A stretch of DNA of 64,000 nt, taken from contig JAKISW010000011.1 in assembly GCA_021648375.1 (NCBI GenBank), positions 1-64,000 of the forward strand, read 5' to 3'. Below are positions 35,965-46,494 of this stretch, one piece after another. Under the pieces are notes generated by a model. The model was not told where the DNA came from. It worked only from the letters and a program-made list of their open reading frames with translations, and made no database searches. Made by a program: the position numbers and the translations under genes. Source of the stretch: Devosiaceae bacterium (GTDB taxonomy: Bacteria; Pseudomonadota; Alphaproteobacteria; Rhizobiales; Devosiaceae). The first letter of the stretch is position 1. The number at the start of each line of letters is the position of its first letter.

Positions 35965-37107
35965 GTGCCAATTTCTCCATTAACCCGCTCGCCGGTTTCT
36001 TCTTTTTTGCGTCTAGGTGCAGCTTTTGCCCTAACGCTTATTCTGGCTGCCTGCGCAGGGCCGGGACAAAATTTGCTTGGTTCGGTTGATAAAGAATTCA
36101 TCAACAACGAAACCAAATTTTCGGTGGCAGCTTTTGGTGTTGCAGCTTCTCCAAGGGTTAGCACATCACGCCAGATCGGGCGCGGGGGCGGGCGTGCGGT
36201 TGTTGGTCAGCCTTATAAAATAGCCGGAAAATGGTATTATCCCAAAGTTGAAGCCAATTATAATAAGGTTGGAACCGCTTCATGGTATGGTCCAAACTTT
36301 CAGGGACGCTTAACGGCCAATGGCGAGACTTTCGATCAATATTTTCTCTCGGCAGCTCACCCCACCTTGCCGCTTCCATCCTATGTTCAGGTGACGAACC
36401 TGTCTAATGGTCGCACTGTTACGGTACGGGTTAATGATCGTGGACCGTTTGCCAATAATCGCATGATTGATCTATCGCGCCGCGCTGCCGAGGTACTAGA
36501 TTTTATCAATCAGGGCACGGCAAGGGTCAGGGTTACCTATCTGGGACGTGCGCCGGTAAATGGCGATGACACGAACTATCTGGTGGCAAGCATTGGTAAG
36601 AATAATACCGGAGCAGGAGGCCTGCCTATCCCTAGGCCGGATTATGGTCGTCAAAACTCATCGCAACCCAGTATTATTTCTCGCCAGAATGGTGGAATAT
36701 TTGGCGCGGTTATAAGTCTGTTTTCCTATGCCGAACCGGGACAGGGTGCAAAGATGATTTCCGATGCCCACCAGGCGGCCGCAGCTGCCAACACAATGGC
36801 CAATGCCAGCCCGGAACTTTTGGCCTGGGTAAGTGACGTGGAAAATGGCTATCAGATCAACGGCTTGCAAAACCAATCACCTCCAGATCAAAGCACCCCG
36901 GTTTCAATTGACCTTGGCATATTTGATAACCGACAGTTTGCCGCCGAAGTGGCGCGTCAGTTTGCACTTTTTGGAGCCGTTGATGCCACCTATTCCCGCT
37001 CTGGCTCCAACAGCCCAATTCGTCTGGTTATGACCCGTTTAAAGGCCGGAGTTGGTGAAGCGGATGTTGCCCAATTTATAGATGAGATGGGATTAAACGC
37101 ATCCTGA
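35965..37107 (+). CDS. rlpA: RlpA-type septal lytic transglycosylase lipoprotein with SPOR domain
   Basis: 380 residues. Lipobox LAAC with Cys30 after a hydrophobic leader, so an outer-membrane lipoprotein. The double-psi beta-barrel (about 100-195) carries GTASWYGPNFQGRLTANGE and the catalytic VNDRGPF. A low-complexity linker follows, and the last ~75 residues look like a SPOR domain that binds denuded glycan at the septum. The family cuts naked glycan strands during cell separation. Start GTG at 35965 with AGGA nine bases upstream. dacA follows, giving a cell-wall pair. Confidence 0.87.
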   Translation: MPISPLTRSPVSSFLRLGAAFALTLILAACAGPGQNLLGSVDKEFINNETKFSVAAFGVAASPRVSTSRQIGRGGGRAVVGQPYKIAGKWYYPKVEANYNKVGTASWYGPNFQGRLTANGETFDQYFLSAAHPTLPLPSYVQVTNLSNGRTVTVRVNDRGPFANNRMIDLSRRAAEVLDFINQGTARVRVTYLGRAPVNGDDTNYLVASIGKNNTGAGGLPIPRPDYGRQNSSQPSIISRQNGGIFGAVISLFSYAEPGQGAKMISDAHQAAAAANTMANASPELLAWVSDVENGYQINGLQNQSPPDQSTPVSIDLGIFDNRQFAAEVARQFALFGAVDATYSRSGSNSPIRLVMTRLKAGVGEADVAQFIDEMGLNAS

Positions 37108-37145
37108 ATGGCGATTTTGAGCTAAACCCTGTTCACAAATCCTAA

Positions 37146-37161
37146 CAAACTGATCAGTTTG
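37146..37161. promoter_or_regulatory. 16-bp perfect palindrome between rlpA and dacA
   Basis: CAAACTGATCAGTTTG is fully symmetric with no loop, so it suits a protein-binding site more than a terminator. It lies 39 bp after rlpA and 117 bp before dacA. No factor can be named. Confidence 0.3.
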
Positions 37162-37278
37162 CCTGTTGCTCTTAATCATATTGCTGCCTAGAAGTGACGC
37201 AACTATTGAAAATTAGTATAAATTAAATCTATCAAACGGGCTATTCATATTAGCCTTACCCCTTCAGGACCCTGGATT

Positions 37279-38478
37279 TTGGTAAGAATTGTGAACAGAA
37301 TTTTTATAGGTTTCAACGCTGCTAAACTTGCCGGGACTCTATTACTGGCAAGTGCTGCATGGTTTTTAGTCTTTAGCACTGCTGCCCAGGCCCAATTGGA
37401 ATTCACCACCAAAGCAAAATTTGCCATTCTCATGGACTATGAATCCGGCACGGTTCTGTTTCAAAAAAACGCCGATCAGCGTATGGAACCGGCCTCCATG
37501 GCCAAACTGATGACACTGGCAGTGGTATTTCGACAGCTTCAATCCGGTCGCTTTGCCATGGAAGATGAATTTTTTATCTCGGAAACAGCCTGGCGCGAAG
37601 GGGGGGCAGGATCGGGCGGCTCCACCATGTTTGCTGTCTTAAATTCAAAAATTTCAATTGAAAATCTGGTCCGCTCGGTAATTATTCAGTCGGGAAATGA
37701 TGCCAGCATAGCACTGGCTGAAGGTATGGCCGGATCCGAGGACACCTTTGCCCGCATAATGAACGAAATGGCACAAGACATTGGCCTGACCGGATCAAAT
37801 TTTACTAATTCTACCGGCTTGCCAGATCCCCAAATGTATACAACAGCGCGCGATCTTGCTGAGCTATCTCGTTATCTGATCCGTGAGTATCCACAATATT
37901 ACAGCATGTTTTCAGAACCTTCATTTGAATGGAACGGAATTAATCAACGCAACCGCAATACACTATTGGATGATGGAATTGGTGTTGATGGACTAAAAAC
38001 CGGACACACAGAAAGCGCCGGTTTTGGCATTGTAATTTCCACCAACGAAGGTGGCCGCCGTCTGGTTGCGGTGCTGCACGGATTTGAAACCGAGCGCGAT
38101 CGCGCCGAAGAAGCAAGAAAGCTAATTGTATGGGGGAGCCGCGCCTTCGAACAGGTGCCGGCATTTGCCAGCAGAGAAACCGTTGGATATGCAAATATCT
38201 ATGGAGGAGAAAAACCCAATGTGGCCTTAATTGCCGAAGGGGAGTTAAGCCTTTATCTGCCGATTGGCGGTCGTCGTTGCCTGTCAGCCAACATTGTTTA
38301 TCAGGCTCCGATTTTACCCCCGGTAATTGCAGGGGACAGGCTTGCAGAATTACGCGTATATTGCGACGATCAATTGATTCAAATTGCACCACTCTATGCA
38401 GCCGAGGACGTAAAAGCCGGATCAATATACCGCCGTTCATTTGATGCGCTCAAAGAATTGGCACTGGGCTGGATCTAA
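37279..38478 (+). CDS. dacA: D-alanyl-D-alanine carboxypeptidase (penicillin-binding protein 5/6 type)
   Basis: 399-residue S11 peptidase that trims the terminal D-Ala from peptidoglycan stem peptides. The active-site motifs are Ser73-Met-Ala-Lys76, Ser138-Gly-Asn140 and Lys240-Thr-Gly242. The N-terminal hydrophobic segment (16-38, ending AQAQ) is a signal peptide, so it acts in the periplasm. A PBP5 C-terminal domain follows the catalytic domain. TTG 37279 has AGGA nine bases upstream; GTG 37291 is an alternative. Confidence 0.9.
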   Translation: MVRIVNRIFIGFNAAKLAGTLLLASAAWFLVFSTAAQAQLEFTTKAKFAILMDYESGTVLFQKNADQRMEPASMAKLMTLAVVFRQLQSGRFAMEDEFFISETAWREGGAGSGGSTMFAVLNSKISIENLVRSVIIQSGNDASIALAEGMAGSEDTFARIMNEMAQDIGLTGSNFTNSTGLPDPQMYTTARDLAELSRYLIREYPQYYSMFSEPSFEWNGINQRNRNTLLDDGIGVDGLKTGHTESAGFGIVISTNEGGRRLVAVLHGFETERDRAEEARKLIVWGSRAFEQVPAFASRETVGYANIYGGEKPNVALIAEGELSLYLPIGGRRCLSANIVYQAPILPPVIAGDRLAELRVYCDDQLIQIAPLYAAEDVKAGSIYRRSFDALKELALGWI

Positions 38479-38554
38479 TGAGAATTATTAAATTTAATAA
38501 TATCGCCCACAAGAGTATTGCTTGCAATTACATTGCCTATAAGAGGGGCAAACA

Positions 38555-39310
38555 ATGCAAAAGGTAAACCCCAAATCTGTCAATGGAACTGGCAGTGCCC
38601 AAAGAACTGGCAATGCCCAAGGAACTGGAAATGCCAAAGCAATAAACAATGCCAGATTTATCACCTTTGAAGGTGGAGAGGGCGTTGGCAAATCCACTCA
38701 GGTCAAACAATTACTGACCCGCCTTGGACACTGCTCTGTCAGCGCCATTTGCACTCGCGAACCAGGCGGAACCCCAAAGGCCGAGGCCATCCGCTCGTTT
38801 ATTCTTGGGGGCAGTTCACAAAGCTGGGGAGTTGGCGCCGAGGCAGTATTGTTTGCAGCTGCCAGGCTTGACCATGTAACAAAATTGGTGGCGCCCAATC
38901 TGGAAAGCGGAAATTGGGTAATTTCAGACAGGTTTCACGATTCCACTCGCGCCTATCAGGGCTTGACCGGAGGGGTCAAACCAAAACTCATAGACGCCCT
39001 TGAAGAACTGGCTCTTGATGGGTACGAGCCAGAACTAACCATCATGATGGACATGGACCCAAAAACCGCTTTTGAAAGAGTTGAAAAGCGCGCTATTGCC
39101 AGCGGAATTCCGGTCGCCACCGACAGGTTCGAGAGCGAAGACCTGGATTGGCATCAAAGATTGCGGGACGGTTTTTTAGAAATTGCCAAAAACAACCCCA
39201 AACGCTGTTTTATTGTTGATGCCGCAGGCGATGAGTTGGAGATTGCAGACAAAATCTGGGATCTTGTTACAAAACAATTTCCCGAACTAAACAAAAAACT
39301 TTCCGCATGA
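38555..39310 (+). CDS. tmk: Thymidylate kinase with repeat-derived N-terminal extension
   Basis: 251 residues; phosphorylates dTMP to dTDP. P-loop GGEGVGKST at 40-48, the TREPGGT nucleotide-binding segment, DRFHDSTRAYQG and the lid region after MMDMDPKTAFERV are all present. About 33 residues precede the domain. They come from three in-frame 18-bp repeats (38586-38639, unit like GAACTGGCAATGCCCAAG), giving RTGNAQ-type repeats. The extension should be disordered. Overlaps holB by 4 bp. Confidence 0.92.
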   Translation: MQKVNPKSVNGTGSAQRTGNAQGTGNAKAINNARFITFEGGEGVGKSTQVKQLLTRLGHCSVSAICTREPGGTPKAEAIRSFILGGSSQSWGVGAEAVLFAAARLDHVTKLVAPNLESGNWVISDRFHDSTRAYQGLTGGVKPKLIDALEELALDGYEPELTIMMDMDPKTAFERVEKRAIASGIPVATDRFESEDLDWHQRLRDGFLEIAKNNPKRCFIVDAAGDELEIADKIWDLVTKQFPELNKKLSA

Positions 39311-40368
39311 GCGCATCGGATATATCTCTAGAGGCCGATCATATTTCCGGGATAAAAGCCCCTCAAACTAAAAAGACACTCTATGGGCATCACGATATTA
39401 TTGAACGGCTTTTCAGGCAGTATGAACAAAACCGACTACCCGGGGGATTACTGCTGCATGGTCCAAAGGGCATAGGAAAAGCAACTCTGGCCTATGAACT
39501 GGCGAGAAAAATAACCTATGCCAGTGGCTCTGAAACCATCAGTCAGGTAAATGAGCAGATCGGGGCAGGGGTGCACCCCAATATCAGAATCTTACGTCGC
39601 TCTCCGCGCGAGAAGGCAGCGGGTTTTTATCAAAATATCAGGGTTGACGAGGTGCGCTCACTATTGGGTAAATTGCACCAGACAAGGGGCAGAGCAGGGC
39701 GGCGCATAATAATTGTCGATAGCGTTGATGACTGCAATTCCAATGCGGCTAATGCCTTGCTTAAAACTCTGGAAGAGCCGCCTGAAAAAACCCATCTTAT
39801 TTTGATTTCCAACCGTGTTGGAGCATTATTGCCAACCCTGAGATCGCGATGTCAGGGACATGCCATGCGCCCACTAGCCAATGACATTGTTGAAAAAATT
39901 CTAAGCGATCCTGAAATCACCGACGAAGTTAAAGGCAAAACAGAAATTTCAACGGCAATCGATTTTTCTGGTGGTCGGCCCCGGCGCGCATTTGAAGCCT
40001 TAAGCATGGGCAATATCGGGGTATTAAAACAATTGTCAGACTGGCTGCAAAATCCAGCAACTGACAATGGGCAAACAATGATGGAAATAAGCGATATTCT
40101 TGGAAACAAAAAAAATCGCCTGGAGGCCGAATTTGCCCGTGAACTTTTGCTGGACTGGATCACCAATGAGGCAAAATCCGCCAGCACACCAAATAAAACC
40201 ACACAAAATATCGCGCCCACTCAAACGCTTGCCTCATCGATAGAGCTGTGGGAAAAGGCCAACAGGATTTTTGAAACCGGCGATAGTTTTAATCTGGACC
40301 TGAGACAAAGTTTTATCGTCCTGTTCGACCATATTTCATCCCATGCGCAACTTAAATTAACGCGCTAA
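39307..40368 (+). CDS. holB: DNA polymerase III delta-prime subunit
   Basis: 353-residue clamp-loader subunit. AAA+ domain with GPKGIGKAT, the IIVDSVDDCNSNAANALLKTLEEPP segment of Walker B and the sensor region, and arginine-finger-type SNRVGALLPTLRSRCQ. The usual tmk-holB-metG-tatD-MBL order of alphaproteobacteria is kept. ATGA overlap with tmk. Confidence 0.9.
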   Translation: MSASDISLEADHISGIKAPQTKKTLYGHHDIIERLFRQYEQNRLPGGLLLHGPKGIGKATLAYELARKITYASGSETISQVNEQIGAGVHPNIRILRRSPREKAAGFYQNIRVDEVRSLLGKLHQTRGRAGRRIIIVDSVDDCNSNAANALLKTLEEPPEKTHLILISNRVGALLPTLRSRCQGHAMRPLANDIVEKILSDPEITDEVKGKTEISTAIDFSGGRPRRAFEALSMGNIGVLKQLSDWLQNPATDNGQTMMEISDILGNKKNRLEAEFARELLLDWITNEAKSASTPNKTTQNIAPTQTLASSIELWEKANRIFETGDSFNLDLRQSFIVLFDHISSHAQLKLTR

Positions 40369-40393
40369 ATTTTAAGGCCTTTAAACCTCTCCC

Positions 40394-41956
40394 ATGAGCA
40401 AAGAAAAATTTTATATAACCACACCGATATTTTATCCCAATGGTGTTCCCCATATCGGACACGCCTATACGGCGCTGGCTTGCGATACCATTGCCCGCTT
40501 CAACCGACTTGACGGCAGGGAAGTGTTTTTTCTAACCGGCACCGATGAGCACGGTCAAAAAATGCAGCAGACTGCGCATGAAATGGGCATAACGGCGCTT
40601 GAACTGGCGACGAAAAATGCGCAGGTTTTCAAAGACCTGTGGAAAATTCTTGATATTTCATATGATGAATTTATCCGTACGACTGAGGAACGTCATCACA
40701 AATCTTCAAGAGCAATCTGGAAACTTATGGCAGACAATGGTGATATTTATCTGGATAAATATTCTGGCTGGTATTCCGTTCGTCAGGAAGCATATTTTGA
40801 GGAAAAAGAAACGAGTGTTGGAGACGATGGAATTCGGCGTGAACCCCTTGGCTCGCCCGTCGAGTGGGTTGAGGAGGAAAGCTATTTTTTTCGCCTCAGC
40901 GCCTATGGAGATAAGTTGATTGAATTTTTTGATCAAAACCCTGATTTTATTGCCCCCAATTCCCGCGAAAACGAGGTGCGCTCGTTCATTAAATCGGGAT
41001 TGCGCGATATTTCCATCTCAAGAACCAGTTTTGATTGGGGAGTAAAAGTTCCCGATGATGAAAAACACGTAATGTATGTCTGGGTCGACGCTTTGACCAA
41101 CTATATTACCGCTTGTGGATTTCCTGATGACAGTCAAGAAAAATGGAAATTCTGGCCCGCTGATGTGCACATGATCGGCAAGGATATTATTCGTTTCCAC
41201 GCTATTTATTGGCCGGCATTTTTAATGTCCGCAGGCATCGAATTACCAAAGCGGGTTTTTGCCCATGGTTTTTTGCTCAGCGATGGCAAGAAGATGTCCA
41301 AATCAGTGGGCAATGTGGTTGATCCGTTCAGCTTGATTGAAAGTTTTGGCGTTGATGCATTTCGCTTCTTTTGCCTGCGCGAAGTGCCGTTTGGTCAAGA
41401 CGGCTCCTATAGCGAAGAGGCAATAATCAACCGGATTAACGCTGATCTTGCCAATGATCTGGGAAATCTGGCCCAGCGTTCGTTGTCAATGATTGCCAAA
41501 CACTGTGAGGGCAGGGTGCCTGAACTGACGGGGAATTTGCTCCCTGAAGACCAAAAAATTCTTGATGCCGCTGATAAATTGTTACCAAAAGTCAGGAGCC
41601 ATGTTGAAAAGCAGGCTCTGCATAAATATCTGGATGAAGTCTGGCAGGTGGTGGGTGAGACCAATCGCTATTTCACCGCTCAAGAACCCTGGGCGCTTAA
41701 GAAAACCGACCCTGATAGAATGAACAACGTGCTTTATACCACCGCTGAAATAATCAGGCAGGTGGCGATTCTTATTCAGCCGGTAATGCCAACATCAGCA
41801 GAAAAATTGCTGGATCTGCTTGGGGTGCCAGATGGCGAGCGCGAATTTTCAAATTTGGGCGAGAATAACCGCCTTCGCTCTGGAACCGAATTGCCCCAAC
41901 CAACAGGTGTGTTTCCCCGCTATGTAGTGGAAAAACCGGATGCGAAAAAAACCTGA
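40394..41956 (+). CDS. metG: Methionyl-tRNA synthetase
   Basis: 520-residue class I synthetase charging tRNA-Met. HIGH at 20-23 and KMSKS at 300-304 are intact. The length and the absence of a C-terminal tRNA-binding domain match the short alphaproteobacterial form. Its stop overlaps the tatD start by one base (TGATG). Confidence 0.95.
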   Translation: MSKEKFYITTPIFYPNGVPHIGHAYTALACDTIARFNRLDGREVFFLTGTDEHGQKMQQTAHEMGITALELATKNAQVFKDLWKILDISYDEFIRTTEERHHKSSRAIWKLMADNGDIYLDKYSGWYSVRQEAYFEEKETSVGDDGIRREPLGSPVEWVEEESYFFRLSAYGDKLIEFFDQNPDFIAPNSRENEVRSFIKSGLRDISISRTSFDWGVKVPDDEKHVMYVWVDALTNYITACGFPDDSQEKWKFWPADVHMIGKDIIRFHAIYWPAFLMSAGIELPKRVFAHGFLLSDGKKMSKSVGNVVDPFSLIESFGVDAFRFFCLREVPFGQDGSYSEEAIINRINADLANDLGNLAQRSLSMIAKHCEGRVPELTGNLLPEDQKILDAADKLLPKVRSHVEKQALHKYLDEVWQVVGETNRYFTAQEPWALKKTDPDRMNNVLYTTAEIIRQVAILIQPVMPTSAEKLLDLLGVPDGEREFSNLGENNRLRSGTELPQPTGVFPRYVVEKPDAKKT

Positions 41957-42735
41957 TGTTAATCGATAGCCATTGCCATTTGGATTTTGATGCCCTTGCA
42001 GGTGATCTGAGCGCGGTTATGGCGCGTATGGAGGCGGCGGGGGTGAGCAATTGCGTGACCATATCAACTCACGTCGAGCAGTTTGATAAAATCTGCGCCA
42101 TTGCTGAAGCCAATGATAATGTCTGGTGCTCGGTTGGCACCCACCCCCACAACGCCCATGAAGAACTGCACATAACCAGCGACGATCTGATCAAACTGTC
42201 CGACCACAAAAAATGCATCGCCATCGGGGAGGCGGGTCTTGATTATTTTTATGATAATTCTCCCCGCGATGCACAAAAACAGGGGTTTTTAAACCATATA
42301 GCAGCTGCTCGACAAACAGGATTACCGCTGATTATTCATGCCCGTGATGCGGACGAGGACATGGCACAGATATTAAAAGAGGAAACCCTAAAGGGCGCAT
42401 TTCCCTTTGTTTTGCATTGCTTTTCTTCCGGCATAGAATTGGCAAATACCGGGATTGAGCTTGGAGGCTATGTTTCGTTTTCCGGAATTCTAACGTTCAA
42501 AAATGCCAAGACAGTGCAGGAAGTTGCCAAAAACGCCCCAAAAGATAAAATTCTGGTTGAGACCGATGCACCATTTCTGGCTCCGGTTCCCCATAGGGGT
42601 AAATCCAACGAACCTGCGTTTGTGCGCCATACGGCACAATTTTTGGCCGACATTCGTGGCGTGGAATTGAGTACCATTGCAGAGCAAACCACCGATAATT
42701 TTTATAGATTATTTTCCAAAGCTAAAACTGAATAA
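41956..42735 (+). CDS. tatD: TatD-family metal-dependent DNase
   Basis: 259-residue TIM barrel. Metal-site motifs: DSHCHLD (His6, His8), GEAGLD, the IIHARDAD histidine, the LHCFSSG histidine and VETDAP aspartate. The family has 3'-5' exonuclease activity, and paralogues such as YcfH/YabD sit next to metG. Confidence 0.9.
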   Translation: MLIDSHCHLDFDALAGDLSAVMARMEAAGVSNCVTISTHVEQFDKICAIAEANDNVWCSVGTHPHNAHEELHITSDDLIKLSDHKKCIAIGEAGLDYFYDNSPRDAQKQGFLNHIAAARQTGLPLIIHARDADEDMAQILKEETLKGAFPFVLHCFSSGIELANTGIELGGYVSFSGILTFKNAKTVQEVAKNAPKDKILVETDAPFLAPVPHRGKSNEPAFVRHTAQFLADIRGVELSTIAEQTTDNFYRLFSKAKTE

Positions 42736-42750
42736 TGGCAAAAACCTAAA

Positions 42751-43587
42751 ATGACAAATCCCGCCCAGCAAATCGTTGCGACAATTCTTGGCAGTGGTTC
42801 CTCGGGCGGAGTGCCACGGGTGGGCAATATCTGGGGAGATTGTGACCCTAATGAGCCAAAAAACCGGCGCAGGCGCTGCTCGCTTTTGCTAACCGGCACG
42901 ACCAAGGGCAGGGCGGGTAAAACCCGGATTATAATTGATACCGGATGTGACCTGCGCGAGCAATTATTGGACGCAAATGTTAAAAATATCGACGCGGTAT
43001 TTTACACCCATGAGCATGCAGACCATACCCATGGCATTGATGATTTAAGAGCTATTGCACTTAACAACCGCAAGCGAATTGATATTTATATGGGCGAACG
43101 CACAAGGCTGCGTCTGCACAAAGCATTTTCCTATTGTTTTGAAGCACCCAAAGACAGCGGATATCCACCCATTTTAAATTCCCATGAAATTTTGGCTTCA
43201 AAATCCATAACAATTACCGGTGAGGGGGGCGATATCACCCTGCTCCCGGTTTTGCAGGAACATGGCAATATTTCAACATTCGGATTTCGCATCGACGATT
43301 TTTTATATTCCTGTGATGTTTCAGGATTTGCAGATAAAAGCATTTCTCATCTTGCCAGTCTAAAGGTGTGGATAGTTGACGCTCTGCGCCGTTCGCCTCA
43401 TCCATCACACTTAAATCTTGAACAAAGCCTCGCATGGATAAAGCGCATAAAGCCTAATCAGGCAATTTTGACCAATTTGCACGTTGATCTGGACTATAAA
43501 ACCATAATTGATGAAACACCCGACAACGTAACTCCGGCATATGACGGCATGAGAATAGACATAAATACCGGTAAAATTTTATCCTAA
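42751..43587 (+). CDS. MBL-fold metal hydrolase (PhnP/RNase Z-like)
   Basis: 278-residue metallo-beta-lactamase-fold protein. The metal motif THEHADHTHG and the C-terminal LTNLHVDLDY histidine are visible, and GSGSSGGVPRVG at the N-terminus is typical of the PhnP-like group beside tatD in alphaproteobacteria. Probably a phosphodiesterase or nuclease; the substrate is unknown. Confidence 0.82.
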   Translation: MTNPAQQIVATILGSGSSGGVPRVGNIWGDCDPNEPKNRRRRCSLLLTGTTKGRAGKTRIIIDTGCDLREQLLDANVKNIDAVFYTHEHADHTHGIDDLRAIALNNRKRIDIYMGERTRLRLHKAFSYCFEAPKDSGYPPILNSHEILASKSITITGEGGDITLLPVLQEHGNISTFGFRIDDFLYSCDVSGFADKSISHLASLKVWIVDALRRSPHPSHLNLEQSLAWIKRIKPNQAILTNLHVDLDYKTIIDETPDNVTPAYDGMRIDINTGKILS

Positions 43588-43628
43588 CCTGATAAAATGG
43601 CCTCTCATACACCACTGCGTTAAATTCG

Positions 43629-43644
43629 CATAATATATATTATG
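43629..43644. promoter_or_regulatory. 16-bp AT-rich palindrome upstream of mazG
   Basis: CATAATATATATTATG is perfectly symmetric, in the 208-bp gap between the MBL hydrolase and mazG genes. It may be an operator or just AT-rich sequence. Nothing else was recognised in the gap. Confidence 0.25.
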
Positions 43645-43795
43645 GAACTTTTGGACAGATATAATTGTATATATAACAATGCTATCGCGCTGAAACCAGC
43701 ATCAGAACAGATATGCCATCTTGATAGAATTTGGATAAGTCGGCATATGTTGACAGCCGTTCCCAAAATCAGGTCACCTTGAAAGATATATAAAA

Positions 43796-44695
43796 GTGTC
43801 AAAACCTTCAAATTCAAAAACTTCCCCAACAAAACCATCAAGAGAGTTTAGCGCCCTGGTGGACATCATGGCAGCTTTGCGTGACCCTAAAACCGGCTGC
43901 CCGTGGGATGTGGAGCAGGACTTTCGTTCAATCCGCCATTTCACCATCGAAGAAGCCTATGAGGTTGCCGATGCCATTGAGCGCAATGATTTTGATGACC
44001 TGTGTACAGAATTGGGCGATTTGCTTTTGCAACCGGTATTTCATGCTCAAATGGCAACAGAAGAAAAATTGTTTGACATTGGTGACGTGATTTATGCCAT
44101 CACTGACAAGCTAATCCGTCGTCATCCCCACATTTTTGACAAAGATAATCAGCTGAGCGCCGAACAGGTGCTTGATCAGTGGGAAAATATAAAAGCAAGC
44201 GAACGCGATAACAAAGCTAAAAAAGGACTTAAGTCCAACGAACAAGAACTCAACGAGCTTAAGCCTCCTCAACAGGAACTCAACGAGCCTAGGCTCCCTT
44301 CCCTGTTGGTTGATGTTCCAAAAACCCTTCCGGCACTGGCGCGCGCCGAAAAACTCTCAAAACGAGTGGCAAAAATTGGCTTTGACTGGCCGAATATTGA
44401 TGGGATTTTGAATAAAATTCGCGAGGAACTCGACGAGGTTGAAACTGAAATCAAAGCCCAAAATCAACAAAAAACCCACGATGAAATTGGCGACCTGTTG
44501 TTTGCTATCGTTTCGCTGGCGCGAAAGTCAAAAGTCTCACCAGAAGCTGCCTTAAGCGATGCTAATGCAAAATTCACCCGTCGTTTTCAACACGTTGAAA
44601 AACGGTGCACGGAAGAAAACATTGCGCTCGCAGACGCCGGCATCGAACAATTGCAAAAGTTCTGGGAAGAAATCCGAAAATCTGACAAGGAATAA
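43796..44695 (+). CDS. mazG: Nucleoside triphosphate pyrophosphohydrolase MazG
   Basis: 299-residue tandem-MazG enzyme that hydrolyses NTPs to NMP and PPi. CPWDVEQDF, EEAYEVADAIE and ELGDLLLQ (EExxE and ExxD metal motifs) form the first domain, and REELDEVETE with DEIGDLLFAIVS the second. A 30-bp tandem duplication (from about 44243 to 44302) adds an ELNE-rich linker between the domains. Start GTG without a strong SD, so the start is less sure. Converges on hflX with 1 bp between stops. Confidence 0.88.
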   Translation: MSKPSNSKTSPTKPSREFSALVDIMAALRDPKTGCPWDVEQDFRSIRHFTIEEAYEVADAIERNDFDDLCTELGDLLLQPVFHAQMATEEKLFDIGDVIYAITDKLIRRHPHIFDKDNQLSAEQVLDQWENIKASERDNKAKKGLKSNEQELNELKPPQQELNEPRLPSLLVDVPKTLPALARAEKLSKRVAKIGFDWPNIDGILNKIREELDEVETEIKAQNQQKTHDEIGDLLFAIVSLARKSKVSPEAALSDANAKFTRRFQHVEKRCTEENIALADAGIEQLQKFWEEIRKSDKE

Positions 44696-44696
44696 A

Positions 44697-46061
44697 CTAT
44701 AAAATATTATCAGAAAACTTTTCCAAAAACCCATCCATATGCCGCGGGGCAACACGCACTGAATATATGGTTTGATCTTCGGTTGGCTCCCCCTGCTCTA
44801 AAACCTCACAAAAACTATAAAGCCAACTGGCCTCCTGACCGCTGGAATGGGAAACTTTCACCTCAAAAATCCGATTTCCTTTAGCCAGAATGGTTTCAAT
44901 TTTCTCCAGCAACTCCTCAATACCCTGCCCATTTGTTGAAGATACCATGGCGCTGGACGCAATCGTACCTGAGGGCTTGGCATTAAGGTTTTCAATTCCC
45001 CCCTCCCCCAAAAGGTCAATTTTGTTCCAGACCTCGATTATGGGAACAAGGTCAGCGTTAACCCCAAGGCTGGCCAAAACACCCATCACTTCTTTGGCCT
45101 GCGCCTCGTGATTGGCGTTCGAAATATCCCGAACATGCAAAATTACATCGGCCAAAACCACTTCTTCAAGTGTGGCCCGAAAAGCACTGACCAGATCGGT
45201 GGGCAGGTCAGCAATAAACCCCACCGTGTCCGACAGAATAATTCGTTTTTTGTGGGGCAGATCCACTTTTCTGACAGTTGTATCAAGGGTGGCAAAAAGC
45301 TGGTCTTTTGCGGACACTTCAGCTCCGGTCAGCAGGTTGAACAGGGTTGATTTGCCCGCATTCGTATAGCCAACCAAAGCCACCAGCGGGAACGGAACCG
45401 AATCGCGGGGCTTGCGCTGCATGGCGCGGGTTTTTCGAATTTTCTCAATTCGTTTTTCCAGGGATGCAATGCGGGTACGCAACTGACGTCGATCAGCCTC
45501 AATCTGGGTTTCCCCAGGACCACCCAAAAACCCAAAGCCGCCCCTTTGGCGCTCCAGATGGGTCCATGAACGCACGAGGCGCGAGCGCTGATAGTTTAAA
45601 TGGGCCAGCTCAACCTGCAACACCCCTTCTCTGGTGACGGCCCGTTCGCCAAAAATTTCAAGAATCAAAGCCGTGCGATCAAGAATTTTCACACCCGTTT
45701 TGTTTTCAAGATTTCGTTGCTGGATCGGGGTTAAGACCGCATCAATCAAAACCAGCTCAACATCATTTTCAGCGAACTTCTCAGCCAGTTTCTCAACCTG
45801 CCCGGTGCCAAAAAAAGTTGCCGGTTTCAGCTCCCGCACAGAAATTTTATCATGGGCCAGAATTTTTAACCTGATGGAGCGCGCAAGGGCGCCAAATTCT
45901 TCAAATCTGGCCTCAAAGGCAGCTAATGACAAGCTGTTGGTTTTGATATCGGGACTGACAATCATGGTGCGGGTCGCGGCCTTTTTTCGTTCGAAAAAGG
46001 CTTTGGGTCCGCGGGAAAATTCCACCCCTATTGTCTGTTCCCTGGTTTTTTTTGTGGTCAA
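44697..46061 (-). CDS. hflX: GTPase HflX
   Basis: 454-residue ribosome-associated GTPase that helps split stalled ribosomes. An N-terminal HflX domain (about 40-200, with GTGQVEKLAE and the GGPGETQIE motif) precedes a GTPase domain with G1 GYTNAGKST, G3 DTVGF and G4 NKID. Follows hfq by 11 bp, the usual hfq-hflX pair. Confidence 0.93.
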   Translation of the reverse strand: MTTKKTREQTIGVEFSRGPKAFFERKKAATRTMIVSPDIKTNSLSLAAFEARFEEFGALARSIRLKILAHDKISVRELKPATFFGTGQVEKLAEKFAENDVELVLIDAVLTPIQQRNLENKTGVKILDRTALILEIFGERAVTREGVLQVELAHLNYQRSRLVRSWTHLERQRGGFGFLGGPGETQIEADRRQLRTRIASLEKRIEKIRKTRAMQRKPRDSVPFPLVALVGYTNAGKSTLFNLLTGAEVSAKDQLFATLDTTVRKVDLPHKKRIILSDTVGFIADLPTDLVSAFRATLEEVVLADVILHVRDISNANHEAQAKEVMGVLASLGVNADLVPIIEVWNKIDLLGEGGIENLNAKPSGTIASSAMVSSTNGQGIEELLEKIETILAKGNRIFEVKVSHSSGQEASWLYSFCEVLEQGEPTEDQTIYSVRVAPRHMDGFLEKFSDNIL

Positions 46062-46072
46062 TTTGTTCTTTC

Positions 46073-46318
46073 TCAGTCCTGTTCTTCTTCATCGCCGTCA
46101 AACATATTCAGCGGTGCGCCGGGCATGATGGTTGATATAGCACTTTTATATACCAGCTGCGATTGCGCGTCCCGGCGCAGCAGCAGACTAAAATTATCAA
46201 ACCAGGTTACCACCCCTTGCAACTTAACCCCGTTTACCAGAAAAATTGTCAAAGGTATCTTTTGTTTGCGCACATGATTGAGAAATGCATCCTGCAAATT
46301 CTGGGTTTTATCGGCCAT
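46073..46318 (-). CDS. hfq: RNA chaperone Hfq
   Basis: 81-residue Sm-like protein that pairs small RNAs with mRNAs. Sm1 is seen in the segment with [16 protein letters not shown], and Sm2 as YKSAISTI. The usual C-terminal acidic tail is short (DGDEEEQD). Confidence 0.96.
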   Translation of the reverse strand: MADKTQNLQDAFLNHVRKQKIPLTIFLVNGVKLQGVVTWFDNFSLLLRRDAQSQLVYKSAISTIMPGAPLNMFDGDEEEQD

Positions 46319-46494
46319 AATTTATCCTCTTGAACAATATTTAACCTGAAAATTTCCGCCAGTTAATTCAACAGGTTGAAAGGCTTAAGTGTAACAGCGA
46401 ACCACATTTTGTCTACGGTGCAAAAATTTAATCAAAAAAACAACTATGCCACACTCAAACCAACATGCAAATGCCAACATGCCAATATGCAAAT